Assembly (NCBI RefSeq): GCF_030867095.1
Contig: NC_081832.1
Location: 61,303,444 to 61,367,443 of the forward strand
DNA length: 64,000 nt
Direction: 5' to 3'
Source of the DNA: Alligator mississippiensis
Lineage: Eukaryota > Chordata > Crocodylia > Alligatoridae
This document shows, piece by piece, positions 50,601-63,072 of the stretch. The first letter of the stretch is position 1; every line of letters begins with the position of its first letter. The notes beneath the pieces are model-generated. The model saw only the letters and a list, made by a program, of their open reading frames with translations, did no database searches and was not told the origin of the DNA. Both the position numbers and the translations under genes were made by a program.

Positions 50601-52892
50601 ATTAGTTGATGCAATGATGGGCTGCTTTGAACCACAGAATTGTGAAAGCATTTTAGCTGCATAAGTGTTAACAAATAGAATGCTATACATTTGTCCATCT
50701 CACTCGTATTCATAAATGCAAATGCTAAAGTTACATTTCTGACTCTTGATTTATATTTCTCAGAATCTTTTGTATGTCATTGTAAATATGTTCTTAAAGA
50801 CCCTGCACCTTATGCAGAAATGTTTACGTTAAAAAAAAAAAAACTTTTTATAAAGGACTCTTGATTATTTTTTTCTCCCTATAATCTACTCTACTTGTTT
50901 GAAATGGAAATAACTTCCATTAGTGAAACAAGCTTTCTCTCCTGGCTCCCCCAAATGTATAAGCCTATAGGATAACTGCTTGTGAATGTTGGGCATAGCA
51001 TTTTTTTGAAGTAGGGAATTTGGATGTTTGAGAAGCAAAGTCTAAAGAACTTGATTTTTGGAAACTGGGTATATTTTATGCAGTCCACAAACTGTTTAAA
51101 AAGAGAAGGAAAGAAAATAGGTAGTAAGTTTTGGCGCTGCCCCTTAAATTTTTTAGCCCTCTTAGGAACTTGATGAAATTAAAACAGACTTTTCCACCAA
51201 CTTTGCTTCTGTCTTGTTCCAAAGGTGAAGAATGGCCTAATTTGCACAACTACAAAATTTTGGTCAGTTAATGGCTCTGTATAAGAGTCTGCCTGTTCAG
51301 AACTTCCATTTTCACAAAGCTTTCTTAACTACTCCATTTTGCAAATGGCTTTTCTCCTTTCATGTTTCATCAGTTTAAATATTCCTCAGCTGTGTAGATG
51401 CAGTTTCTTGTTCATAGGAGATGGTGGACTCCCCAAAAGTCTTTGGGGCTATACTTATCCTTCCAGAGGAATATAACGGTGTATATGCCACACACAACTC
51501 AAATAATTTGAAGGCGATGGATTTTAACCCAACTGGGTTTCTTACTATGGATTTTGAAACTATTCTTAAATATGTCATTTGTGCTGTCCATGAAGAAGTG
51601 TATTGCTATCCTTTTGAGCAGAGCCATTTGTTGAGAATCCATCCAATAGAATGCTGTATTTGTACATTTCAAAATGAAGACCATTGGATCAGAACCATGT
51701 GGCAAATAGAGAACTTAAAATCCTGACTCCTGCCTTAAAATTCTGGTTTATCTGGGGTTCCAAAAAGGTTTGGGGTTTTTTTAGTTTGTAATTACTGTTC
51801 TTATTTTTAATCTCTTTTATTTTTTTGACCACTTGAATCTGACTGGAGGATGGTGTAAGGAAATTTTAAAGCAAATGAAATCTCAGATGATGTGGCTTTA
51901 TTAAAATAACAAAATATGGTCTTATATCAAGGACCCTAATTGTGCCTCTCTCTAAGTCCAGGGAATGTCAGAAAACTGGGGATGGACTTTGACCAATGAC
52001 TAAAATTGTGCATTAGTCAGCTGGAAGTTTGTAAAACACTTCACTTTCACATGTTATGAGCAAGGGACTTAAGTTTATGTCCTCTTTGCCTCATGGTAGT
52101 GGCTTCCAAAGATGGCTGGTACCATCAAATTTGTACTTCTTGAATAAATATCTTCATTTTTATGGTAAATCTTTTTTGTACGCAGTTTGTTGTGTGCGTG
52201 CCATGTAACAAAGAAATATTCATATTAAGTAGGATAAGGTGCTAGATTTGGTACTGATGCAAAAAACAACACAGTTCCAACAGGTTGTGAGAGAGAGGTG
52301 AGGGAATTTCAGTGATGTGACTTTTTTTTCTTGTAACTTTTATAAAATTAAATCTTTTAGAACTAAACCTATTCATTGTGCAAGACACTCCCTGGTTCCT
52401 TCAGTCCACTAAATAAGTCTTCACCTATCTGGAGATGCTGTGAACATTGGGTTACATTTAAGATGCGTTGTATATTTTGTTGTACCTCTGTTACTTGGTT
52501 GACATATCACATTAGTGTGCACACACATTTTTTAATAAACTGCAAAGCACAAGTAGGTTGTCTTTAAAATGTAAATTATGTGAAATTTTTACATAGGAGA
52601 TATCTATAACAATGAGAGCAAAACATCATGAATTTCTAAGAGTTGGACATGCTGTATAAAATTCCCTGTATTTAAAAGGAAAAAAAAAGGCAAAAAGAAA
52701 TAACTTTTTTCCTGGATTTAAAAATAAAATTAATACTGGAAACGCCATGCCTTAAGAAACAAACTCAGTGTCATTTTTTTGTTTAGGTTACTTGATTCTG
52801 GTGTATCCCTCCAATCTTTAGATAGCTAGACAGCCAGCCATAGAAGGTTACAAAGCTAAAATCCTAAAGATAAATATGAAAAAATTCTAGCA

Positions 52893-53176
52893 CAGTGGTG
52901 TCAGAGATATGGCCTGCAGAGCCCTATCTTTGGGCCTGCAATGCTGCCCTTGGGTCTTGGACTGGACCTCCACATGGTGCGCATTGGATTCACCCCCTGT
53001 GCTGTACACAGTACATGGGACTGGGCAGGCACCCACTGCACACAGCACATGGGGCCAGTCTGGGACACACGGTACATGTGACACCTGCACCAGATCAGCC
53101 CCATGTGCTGGGTCCAGAATGCAGGGCCAGTCTGCATGCCCAATCCAGCTCCATGCCATTCAGTTTGACACCCATG
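52893..53176. mobile_element. hAT-like non-autonomous element
   Basis: Left end CAGTGGTGTCAGA and right end TTTGACACCCATG are imperfect inverted repeats of the same class as the unit at 23591. The outside octamers TTCTAGCA and ATCAAGCA agree at six of eight positions. GC-rich interior without coding capacity. Confidence 0.65.
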
Positions 53177-53340
53177 ATCAAGCACCATCTTTCTGGGAAA
53201 TAAGGTTTGCAACCACTAGATAAACAGGCTCCTGGGGAAGGACAGAAAAGAGGCCAAAAGGTAAGTTACTCCAGCACCCACAAAATGCAGCAATATCTCC
53301 ATCACCACAACACTGAGTGGGTTTGAATACACTTTTTGGC

Positions 53341-53526
53341 TAGGGACAGAAATTACACATAAATCGGTATACGTGGTTGGAAACTGGTTCAGATCTGTAA
53401 CACAACAGGTGAGTGCACATAAACCACTTTCAAAATGGCCAAAGCTGGTTTCAGATAAACCTGCGTGGATATAGCATCAAACTTAACTAATTTAGGTTAA
53501 ATTGGTTTATTGAATTTCTGTCCCAG
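53341..53526. repeat. Short TIR element (MITE-like)
   Basis: Ends TAGGGACAGAAATT and AATTTCTGTCCC are inverted repeats about 186 bases apart. The interior has repeated 'actggttcagat' and 'gctggtttcagataaacc' words. Downstream to 53830 the DNA is GC-rich and ends with 'gattgaatcgattcag'; it may be part of a larger host repeat. Confidence 0.5.
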
Positions 53527-54211
53527 ATCCTCTCCAGATTCAAGTTAGCTCACAGTCCGGCTGCATCCGAGGATGCTTTTCATCTCCCTTGCAAACCTCC
53601 CCTTGCAGGGTGGGTGGGCTAGCCTTGGCCCAAGCTGTCTGCTCCAGCTGAGCAGGGAGGTGTGCTGTAGTTCCCCCTGGCTTCTAGCCTGGCCCACTGT
53701 GGGCATGTGGCTGCATTTCTGGAATCAAAAGTGAATGTGTGTTCACTTGCTTATTGATTCAATCTCTGCAACCTAAACTGACCTGCGAAGATTGAATCGA
53801 TTCAGCCATGGGCTTTTTGACAGTCTGTACTTTCTTAGCCTTTCTGGTATTTGGAGGTTTCTGAATACCCCAGGTTATTTGGATGGTGTAGTTGCCCTGT
53901 ACAATGAAATATCATTATGGCCTTTTAACTTTGCCAGAATTTGTAGACTTGATTAATTAAATGTATAAATTATCCTTTTTTGGTTCATCTTACTCCCTTT
54001 CTCATCCTCCATTAACTCTTCTTCGTGAATAGGTACAAGGTTTGAGTGCTTTCATAGCAGAATGTAGGAAAAGCATCTGAACCAAATGTAAAGAAATAAA
54101 CATAAGCATTGTTCTTGAAGTCCTTCATGGCTTTCTTTCCTTTTGTGGTAGGGGAAGAACAGATATGCTTATAAAATATCTTCAAGACTTGAATACCAAC
54201 TTCCATTCTTT

Positions 54212-54856
54212 CGGGGGTATTGGTTGTAGCCGTGTTGGTCTGAGGACATAGGCAGACAAGGTTCTTTGGGTAAATGTAACATCTGTTATTAGACCAAATA
54301 AATAGTTGGAAAATTGTTCTTTCCAAGCTTTCAGGCACAGATAACCTTCTTCAGGCATAGGGGGAAGACTGCTGTTGTTTTGTGTTCATCTGGATGGAAT
54401 AGAAGCTAATATGCAAAATGAAGGTCTGGGCTTATTGGATGGCAGGCAGGTTATAATGTGCCATAAATCCAATGTCTGTATTTAGTCAATGATTTTTTTT
54501 GTATCCAGTAGATTTATGAAGTGAAGTTCATAGCCTCGTTTATAGGTGTTACAAAACACCTTTTGTAGACCAGACTATAAACTCCATAAATCTACTGGAT
54601 ACAAAAATCCAGTAGATTGACTAAATACAGACATTGGATATATGGCACATTATAACCTGCCTGCCATCCAATAAGCCCAGACCTTCATTTTGCATATTGG
54701 CTTCTATTCCATCCAGATGAACACAAAACAACAGCAGTCTTCCCCCTATGCCTGAAGAAGGGTATCTGTGCCTGAAAGCTTGGAAAGAACAATTTTCCAA
54801 CTATTTATTTGGTCTAATAACAGATGTTACATTTACCCAAAGAACCTTTTCTGCCT
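54212..54856. mobile_element. Retroposed long inverted repeat with 14-bp target duplication
   Basis: Identical flanks AACTTCCATTCTTT at 54198-54211 and 54857-54870 delimit a 645-bp insert. Inside, a left arm (about 54248-54518) and a right arm (about 54583-54856) are nearly perfect complements over about 270 bases, around a loop of about 65 bases that itself holds AGGTGTT/AACACCT. The left edge (54212-54247) carries 'ggttgtagccgtgttggtctgaggaca', which reads on the minus strand as the 3' end of a retroelement family common in sauropsids. The right arm is the same family in plus sense, cut short. It fits the inverted-copy structures known for Penelope-like elements, but the family call is tentative. 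Confidence 0.75.
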
Positions 54857-55121
54857 AACTTCCATTCTTTACTCTCTGGCAGAGAGAGATGTTCCTGTGC
54901 AACCCCATAATAAATAGCTACTCTACCTTTTGTTTGGTACGTTATGATTTTAGGGAATGACATAATCTTATCTCTTGTTATTGCCACTTGTTCAAGTAAC
55001 AGATGCATCAGTGGTAAAGTGGTAATAAAGAGGCCCATGCCCTCCTGTTGGTGTCCAGAAGTCCAATATAGAACAAATAGCTTTTTGTTTCAATTTAGAA
55101 CCAGCCTCGTTCCATCTAAAG

Positions 55122-55430
55122 CAATGATTTTCAACCGGGGATCCTGGCGTGCCGCAAGGTCCTATAAAGGGTGCCCAGGAAATGTGAGAAGATAAGCAAA
55201 GTGTGAAGAGAGAAGCAAACAAAAGCAAGCATAGGCTTCAGGTGTGAGAAGATAAGCAGATAAGGGAAGCCTCAGGTTGTCCCTGCCTGGCTACTTCTCC
55301 ACCCCCGCTGCTTGTCCCCTCTGCAAGGAGGTAAGCACTGTAAGTAATACATTCGTTTTTTAAATGGGGTGCCACTCAGTTCTCAGAAGTTAAAGGAGTG
55401 CCTGAAGTCTGAAAAGTTTAAGAACCACAG
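55122..55430. mobile_element. hAT-like non-autonomous element with target duplication
   Basis: Ends CAATGATTTTCAACC and GTTTAAGAACCACAG are related inverted repeats. The flanking octamers ATCTAAAG (55114-55121) and AGCTAAAG (55431-55438) match at seven of eight positions. The interior contains 'ggcgtgccgcaaggtcc' near the left end and 'gtgccactcagttctcagaag' near the right. Confidence 0.7.
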
Positions 55431-55977
55431 AGCTAAAGGGAAAGTGAATTTCAAGTCAAAGGTGCATAATAGCTGAATCTCAGTCTTGGCTGCTTCTGGA
55501 AAAGAGTGAGGTCTAGAGCTTGGTTACACCTCCTAGTACTTGTACTGTGTGTATATAAGACTAAATACAAACCATTGTGCAGCTGCAGTAGTTGTGACTA
55601 TATAGCTGACGTATACAGTTTACAGTGTTGAGGGCATTTAGCCCACGTTCCTAATGGACATGGGATAAATGTGCTTTGTGTTTGTGAATATACTCCAGCT
55701 TTCATCTGAAGCTATTCAATTATCTCTCTCTATACCAGACTACAAAATCTATGTAGGCTTAACTGTGGAAAGTGTTAACCCTGCTATCCTGGCCAGACTC
55801 CAATATGGTATTTACCTTCTACCTTCCAAAATCCCATAAAAAATTTGTATTCTTCCCTTCCAGTCCCAAAACCCTGAGTAGGACTAGTGTGCACTGTGTT
55901 ACAGACTTGCCTGAGTTTGGTCCCCATGGGTCACATTACAGCAGAAAGTGAAACACCCTGAGTTGAGAGTCTTTGGC

Positions 55978-56220
55978 TTAGTCTACACCACTACAGATTT
56001 TTGCTGGCACAGTGACATCCGCTATATTAGCAAAGACCCTGGGGTAGGTGAAGCTATATCAGCAGAAAAGGGATATTATTGGCTTAATTTAGATCTCTCA
56101 GGGAAGTGACCTACCTACACCAACCAAAAAAAACCCGTTAGCATATGCTGTGCCTTTGATAGGGTGCATTGGCAACAGCAGTATAGTGACATAGTTACAC
56201 TATCAGTACAGAAGCTCTAG
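55978..56220. repeat. Possible MITE starting 'ggcttagtctacacca'
   Basis: The opening 'ggcttagtctacaccactacagatttttgctggcac' is typical of short non-autonomous elements in turtles and crocodilians. Internal 'gcacagtgacatccgctatattagcaaag' and 'gacatagttacactatcag' fit, but the right terminus is not clear. Confidence 0.4.
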
Positions 56221-57717
56221 GTCTCATTCTGCTCCTTTGTTGTATGGGCATGGATTTACCTTGGACAATGCAGTAATTCTAGTCTAAAACTGGGGCCCTG
56301 AGGGGGGTACCTAGTTAAAAATTTGGCCAGTTTGTTTTTGGTTTTTTTTGTGGGGGGAGATATCTTTGGTTATACAAATGACTTGGAGAGAAACAGATTA
56401 ATCACTACTATTCCACCCTGGCTTACTTATAAAACATGCATCTCTCTCTAGACAGTCCCAAAAGGTTAAGGGTTCAACAGCTTAATTATCTCAGTTTGCT
56501 TAAAGCAGAGCTCTGTGACTTTGGGGAAAGACATAAACTGGTATTTTTCTTACGAGTTGCACACCTACGCTAAGGTTAAAGTAACAACCCTTGGCAGAAG
56601 TCTGGAAAATGGTATTTTTTTTTATTTAGCTGTCATACTATGGCCTTACATTTTTAATTATATTAGGTGGGGCTTCAAACTGAGTTCAATGGAATTTAAG
56701 TACTGATGTTATTGAATTCAGTATCCCAGTTGCAAGCATACAGTGGAACAGGGAATTGGGTTTATTAAACTTTTGTTTTTATATTCAGGCAATGAATGGT
56801 AAATATTTAACGTAAGAAACAGCCCATCCCTTCTGTTCTCTCTTCACGTGGATTTAATTTGAATTATTTTAACAAAGAAAATGCATTCCCTGCAGTTGAC
56901 TCCATTCTCCACAACAAAAGTAACAAGGTTGTAGGGAGACTGGCCAAATCCTATTCCCTTCTCCACTATTTTTAATAGAAACCTCTTAATATGGAGCAGA
57001 AAAGAGTAAAGTGAAGGAAAAAACAGACACAAATGAGTGAATCCAGTGGTTGATGGGTGATCCATCTGTATTTGTTAGCTTTATTTCATATATCTTCAAA
57101 AGAGGTAAAATTGGTGTGTTGGGGTAGGTGTTCTGTCTCAAACAAACGCAATTTATTCAGGGGATGGGCCAGGTCAATGCTACAAAACTCAGGCAGTTTG
57201 ATATAGCAGGGAAGGAGTGACAGCAATATCAACACCATATCTGGTGTGCAACATGAAGCATGAGGCTGAAGTCTAAATTGCATCAGCTATTCCATATGGA
57301 ATGACACCAGATGCAATTTTGCACTTTCATATGGTATGAGACAAACTTATACATATGGGCAATTGTTTGCTCCATTACTTCCATTATCCATTGGTTAGCT
57401 GGTATGTTAAACTCATCCGAAAACTTTCGCTGGGGAAGGTGGTTATCTGGGGCCCTACTTTAAATAAAACCTGGGTATTTTACCAGTGGAATGAGTAGGT
57501 ATTTATTTTGGGAAGGTTTATTTTTGGCTTTTCTTCAATACAATACTTTTTTTCTCCTCCTTTTTCTGCTGTCTGTCAATGCAGAAGATTGTGAACATCT
57601 TGAACTCCTTGTAGTTCAGGGACTAGTTTTTGGAGGAGAGAAAAATAAAATAGTATTTTAGCAAGATAGTGAAGATGGGTGCAACCCCAGTTTCAGACAT
57701 GAACCTGATCTACAACT

Positions 57718-58540
57718 AGGGCTCTGGACTCCTCAATCCTGCTCAATACTGTTTCTATGCACACCTTGAGGAAGTGGGATCTGATCTAATACCTTGCACC
57801 CATCTCAGATGGACACTTTACTAAGTAATGCAGTGCTCTCTGACTTTTACACTACTATTCTGCAATTAATTGGTAGATTCAAGCGTCTTCAGAACTGTAT
57901 TAATCAGTATCGCACAAGATCACCCTTAAAGAATGGCCTTTGAGCAAGCAGCTCAGTCATAGAGGAGTAATGAGAGTAGCTAATATCCCAAACTGGGTAC
58001 AGTCCATTATTTGCATTACAGCAGTACTTAGAAAGCCCAAACTCTTATCAGATCCCCTCTTACCATAGACTGATCTTAGCAATCTATGTATTAGGGCTGT
58101 GCAAGGCTTTGGCCAGAGCTTCAGATCTGGAGAAGCTTCGGATGTTTTGGTGTCCAAAGCAGCATGTCCAGATCAAGGCACTGGCTTTGTTAGGCTTTCC
58201 GAAGCAGTTCAGAGCTTCCGAAGTGCTTCGGAAAATCTTCGGAACTGCTTCGGAGATCCGGTCATGGGGTATAATGGGGAAGCAATTAAATATGTATAAC
58301 TCTGTTTTTTGTCTGATTTGCATGAAGCTTGCAGGGATTGTAGTCTCTGCTGAGAGCATGAAGCCTGCCAAGTTTCAAGAAGATCTGTGCAGGGGTTTGG
58401 GGGGAACTGCACCCCAAATTCTTGAAAGCAAAACTCATGTCATGTGTATGTGTTACACCACAGGGGGGTGAAAACTGCAGGGCTGGTGGCCCTTGGTGAG
58501 GCCACAAAGCCTGCCAAGTTTCAGGAAGATCAGTGCAGGG
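57718..58540. repeat. Tandem duplication, unit 1
   Basis: First copy of an 820-base duplication. It starts at AGGGCTCTGGACTCCTCAAT and includes about 370 bases of flanking sequence plus the first 450 bases of the TIR element that begins at 58094. Confidence 0.9.
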
Positions 58541-59390
58541 GCTCTGGATTCCTCAATCCTGCTCAACACTGTTTCTATGCATGCTTTGAGGAAGTGGGAT
58601 CTGGATTTAATACCTTGCGCCCATCTCAGATAGGCACTTTACTAAGTAATGCAGTGCTCTGTGACTTTTACTCTACTGTTCTGCAATTAATTGGTAGAGA
58701 TTCAAGCGTCTTCAGAACTGTATTAATCAGTACCGCACAAGATCACCCTTAAAGAACGGCCTTTAAGCAAGCAGCTCAGTCATAGAGGAGTAATGAGAGT
58801 AACTAACATCCAAAACTGGGTACAGTCCATTATTTGTATTACAGCAGTGCTTAGAAAGCCCAAACTCTATCAGATCCCCTCTCGCCATAGACTGATCTTA
58901 GCCATCTATGTATTAGGGCTGTGAGAGGCTTTGGACAGAGCTTCGGATCTGGAGAAGCTTTGGATGCTTCGGCATCCAAAGCAGCATGTCCAGATCGAAG
59001 CACTGGCTTTGTTAGGCTTTCCAAAACAGTTCAGGGCTTTCCGAAGCAGTTCAGAGCTTCCGAAGCACTTCGGAAAAGCTTTGGAGCCGCTTCGGAGATC
59101 CGGCCATGGGGTATAATGGGGAAACAATTAAATATCTATAACTTTGTTGGTTTTTTGTCTGGTTAGGGTGAAATTTGCAGGGATTGTAGTCTCTGCTGAG
59201 AGCATGAAGCCTGCCAAGGTTCAAGAATATCGGTGTAGGGGTTTGGGGGGAACTGCACCTCAAGGTGCTGATGGGCAAAACTCATGACATGGGTGACACT
59301 GCGTATTAAGGCGCAGTAGGGTGAAGGCTGTAGGCCTGCTAGCCCCTGCTGCAGCCACGAAGCCTGCCAGCTGTCAAGGAGATCGGTGCA
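58541..59390. repeat. Tandem duplication, unit 2
   Basis: Second copy, offset by 820 bases from unit 1 at its start (GCTCTGGATTCCTCAATCCT). The two units share long near-identical stretches, such as GTAATGCAGTGCTCT and TCAAGCGTCTTCAGAACTGT, with scattered substitutions and small indels. Unlike unit 1, unit 2 continues past 59390 into the rest of the TIR element. Confidence 0.9.
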
Positions 59391-60318
59391 AGGTTTCTGG
59401 GTTCTGGGGCCTTGCACTTCTAGCTGCTGACAGGCAAAACTTGCAACATGGGTGCTTGTGGGACTGACTGTCTGTGCCTTGGGGTGTGGGAGACACTACT
59501 GCAGGCCTGGCTGCTAAGCTACTGTGTTACCACTACCAATCAATCATAATTCACTCAGGGACCAGCTCAATACACAGTACCTAGCTAATGTAGCCAGTTA
59601 ATTACCATCAATTAACACCTACAAAGGCAGAGACTAAGGAGAGGAAAGACTCAATACAGACAATCAATTGCCCCAATTCAGACAGTCAGTTGCACAAGCA
59701 CCCATGTCATGAGTTTTGTCTGTCAGCAGCTAGGGGTGCAGGGCCCCCGAACCCCCCTGCACCTATCTCCTCAACAGCTGGCAGGCATCATGGCCGCAGC
59801 AGGGGCCACCATCCCTGCAGCTTTCACTCTGCTGCTCCTTAACACACACAGGGTCACCCATGTCACGAGTTTTGCTTGTCCACAGCTTGAGGTGCAGTTT
59901 CCCCCAAACCCCTGCACCGATCTTCTTGAAACTTGACAGGCTTTGTGGCCCACCAGGGGCCACCACCCCTCTAGTTTTCACCCCCCTGTGTTATAACACA
60001 TAGACGTGGCATGAGTTTTGCTTTCAAGAATGTGGGATACAGTTCCCCCCCAAAACCCCTGCACCAATCTTCTTGAAACTTGGCAGACTTCATGCTCTCA
60101 GAAGGGGCTATCACCCCTGCAAGTTTCATCCAAATTAGACAAAAAAACAATGGAGTTATAGATATTTCATTGTTTCCCCATTATACCCTACGGCCGGATC
60201 TCTGAGGCAGCTTCAGAGCCGCTTGGGCCAGATAGAAGCAGAAACCCAGTCCAGAGCTCCAGATCAGATGGCTGGCATCTGAAACGGCTGGATCAGATCG
60301 CTGCCAACTTGCACAGGC
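58916..60318. mobile_element. DNA transposon-like element with inverted ends
   Basis: Left end GGGCTGTGAGAGGC (GGGCTGTGCAAGGC in the duplicated unit 1) and right end CTTGCACAGGCC are inverted repeats, each bordered by TA. An alternative reading gives an 8-bp duplication CTATGTAT. The two halves (58916-59460 and 59690-60318) are inverted and imperfect copies of each other, including 'ggccatggggtataatgggg' against 'ccccattataccctacggcc'. Many CTTCGGA/TCCGAAG words occur near the left end. No transposase is visible. Confidence 0.65.
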
Positions 60319-60324
60319 CTATGT

Positions 60325-61010
60325 ATGTATCTCCAAGCCAGCAGTGCTAGTAATCAGACACATTTAAGAAAAGAAAATATATCTTTGTATCCCAGAGAGA
60401 ATTGCTTCCCTATAAGTGTCTTGCTATTATATTTAAAACATCTTTTCAGTCATCACTTCTTCCAGGTATGTTACTCATAAATAAAATAGCTCATAAACAT
60501 GCAAAGTCTCACCCTGGGGACAGGAGGAAAGAAAATGTCTATAACTTCTTCATAACTTTTGTATGGGTCTTGGATACCAGGAAATAGCTCAGACAGACAA
60601 ATCAGGCAAACTCAAAACGTCACAGTTGTATGTGGTAAGAAGTCATCAAAGACCTGATCTGAGTAGTTTCAAAGTCTGTAACAAAACTGACTTCATGGGA
60701 GGAGGCAGAAGGAGGAATGATAAGCTGTTTGTTACCACAACCACATCAGGTCTTCCTCCTGGCAAGGCAGTACTGTCTGTAAACACAGCTGTGGGTTGGG
60801 ACTCTGGAACCCAACTTCTACTACAAACAAGCCTGTTGCAAGACCTTTAGCAAGTTGCTAAATCTCTGAACCTAATTTTCCACCCCCTCTTTGTCTCTTT
60901 TGCCTAGTTTGGGACCTGCTCTGAGAAGTGTCCCTCTCTTGCCAGGTATAATGAGATTCTGGATTCGTTTTGGACTTAATTAAGGGCCTTGGTATTCAGT
61001 GTCTTTACTA
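60325..61010. other. Stretch with no recognised feature
   Basis: Between the TIR element and the EFCAB9 exon. The last EFCAB9 exon would be expected near here, but no frame resembling LNYQEF was seen. Confidence 0.6.
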
Positions 61011-61014
61011 TTAC

Positions 61015-61191
61015 CTCATCTCCAGAGACATCAAAATCCCTGAATATCTTCTCAAGCTCTTCTTTGTTGATGTTAAAGAGGAACCTAGTGGCCCGAAACT
61101 CCTTAGGACCAATTGTATGTCCTCCATCCATATCCAGCAGCTCAAACACAGGCCAAGAGTGACGATAAATGAACTGCTTTTCGAGATGGTT
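61015..61191 (-). CDS. EFCAB9: EFCAB9 exon with second EF-hand and start of third
   Basis: The exon follows the acceptor CTGTCCTGAAACAG and ends at GATGAG|GTAATA, giving exactly 59 codons in phase 0, so it joins the preceding exon in frame (LLAHE then NHLEKQF). It encodes VFELLDMDGGHTIGPKEF, a degenerate EF-hand loop with His at position 6 where Gly is usual, followed by RFLFNINKEELEKIFRDFD and the opening of a third EF-hand (DVSGDE) that must be completed by a further exon. Human EFCAB9 has NHLEEQFMYRH at the same point, as I recall. The two exons together give 108 of about 197 residues. The last exon, expected at lower coordinates, was not recognised down to about 56 kb, so its absence or divergence is unresolved. 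The gene is convergent with UBTD2, as in human. Confidence 0.88.
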
Positions 61192-62385
<1,194 letters not shown>

Positions 62386-62391
62386 CTACAT

Positions 62392-62578
62392 CAGGGGTGG
62401 GCAAAATGCGGCCCGCAGGCTGGATGTGGCCTGCCAGGCCATTCTATCTGGCTCACAGGGCCCCTAAAAATTTTAGAAAATTAATATTTATCTGCCCCGG
62501 GCTGCCTGTCATGCGGCCCTTGATGGCTTGCCAAAACTCAGTAAGCAGCCCTCCGCCCGAAATAATTGCCCACCCCTG
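62392..62578. mobile_element. hAT-like MITE with perfect 8-bp target duplication
   Basis: 187 bp bounded by CAGGGGTGGGCAA and TTGCCCACCCCTG (13-bp perfect inverted repeats), flanked by identical TACTACAT at 62384-62391 and 62579-62586. The interior 'gcggcccgcaggctggatgtggcctg' is of the class found in many vertebrate hAT-derived MITEs. It lies just 5' of the EFCAB9 exon, in its upstream intron. Confidence 0.92.
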
Positions 62579-63072
62579 TACTACATGCTAGTAAACTATG
62601 CTTGCACACAAACAGAAATATTCATAATACCCACATGTTGCCATCATTGCCAAGAGAGAGACTTCTGCATGTGTTAGTAATTGTATCACTGCAGGAGCCG
62701 CTGGTAAAATGATGATTATTAATTTTCCAACAAAATATTTTTTTTGAGAAGGAAAATGCCTTGTGCAGAAAAACAAAAAACAAAAGAACAATCAGGAAAT
62801 AAATGTTTTTGTTGTTCCTCATTTTTTTTTAAATTGCCTTTCAAAAAAAAAATACCAACTGAAAAATTGACAATTTTCTTTGGGAAAATTGTTTTGTGAG
62901 TTCTAAAGATACATGTTCAGTGTGACTTCTTGAAAGAGGATCCAGGGATGGGCTGCCAGTAAGATCCACGTGCCAGAAGAGTCTTCATCAGACACTCAGT
63001 CATGCTCTCCTCAGGTATGGCCATGGAGCCTCGGGCAAGGACACACAGGAAGAGATACCAGGCCATGGATCT

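Larger units (their letters stand above)
45746..52570 (+). other. UBTD2: UBTD2 3' UTR, downstream limit uncertain
   Basis: Sequence after the stop codon. AATAAA hexamers occur soon after it at 46017-46022 and again near 46086-46095, then at about 47868, 52163 and 52534. The short forms would give a 3' UTR of about 0.3 kb; the distal ones a UTR of 6-7 kb. The stretch 50800-52560 looks low in repeats, which would fit a long UTR, but the sequence alone cannot decide. The 101-codon open frame at 51421-51726 lies here and shows no recognisable domain. Confidence 0.4.

Noticed and set aside
51421..51726. 101-codon open frame after UBTD2
   Set aside because: No domain or signal recognised, no splice context, overlapping open frames on the other strand; fits chance in a long UTR or intergenic DNA.
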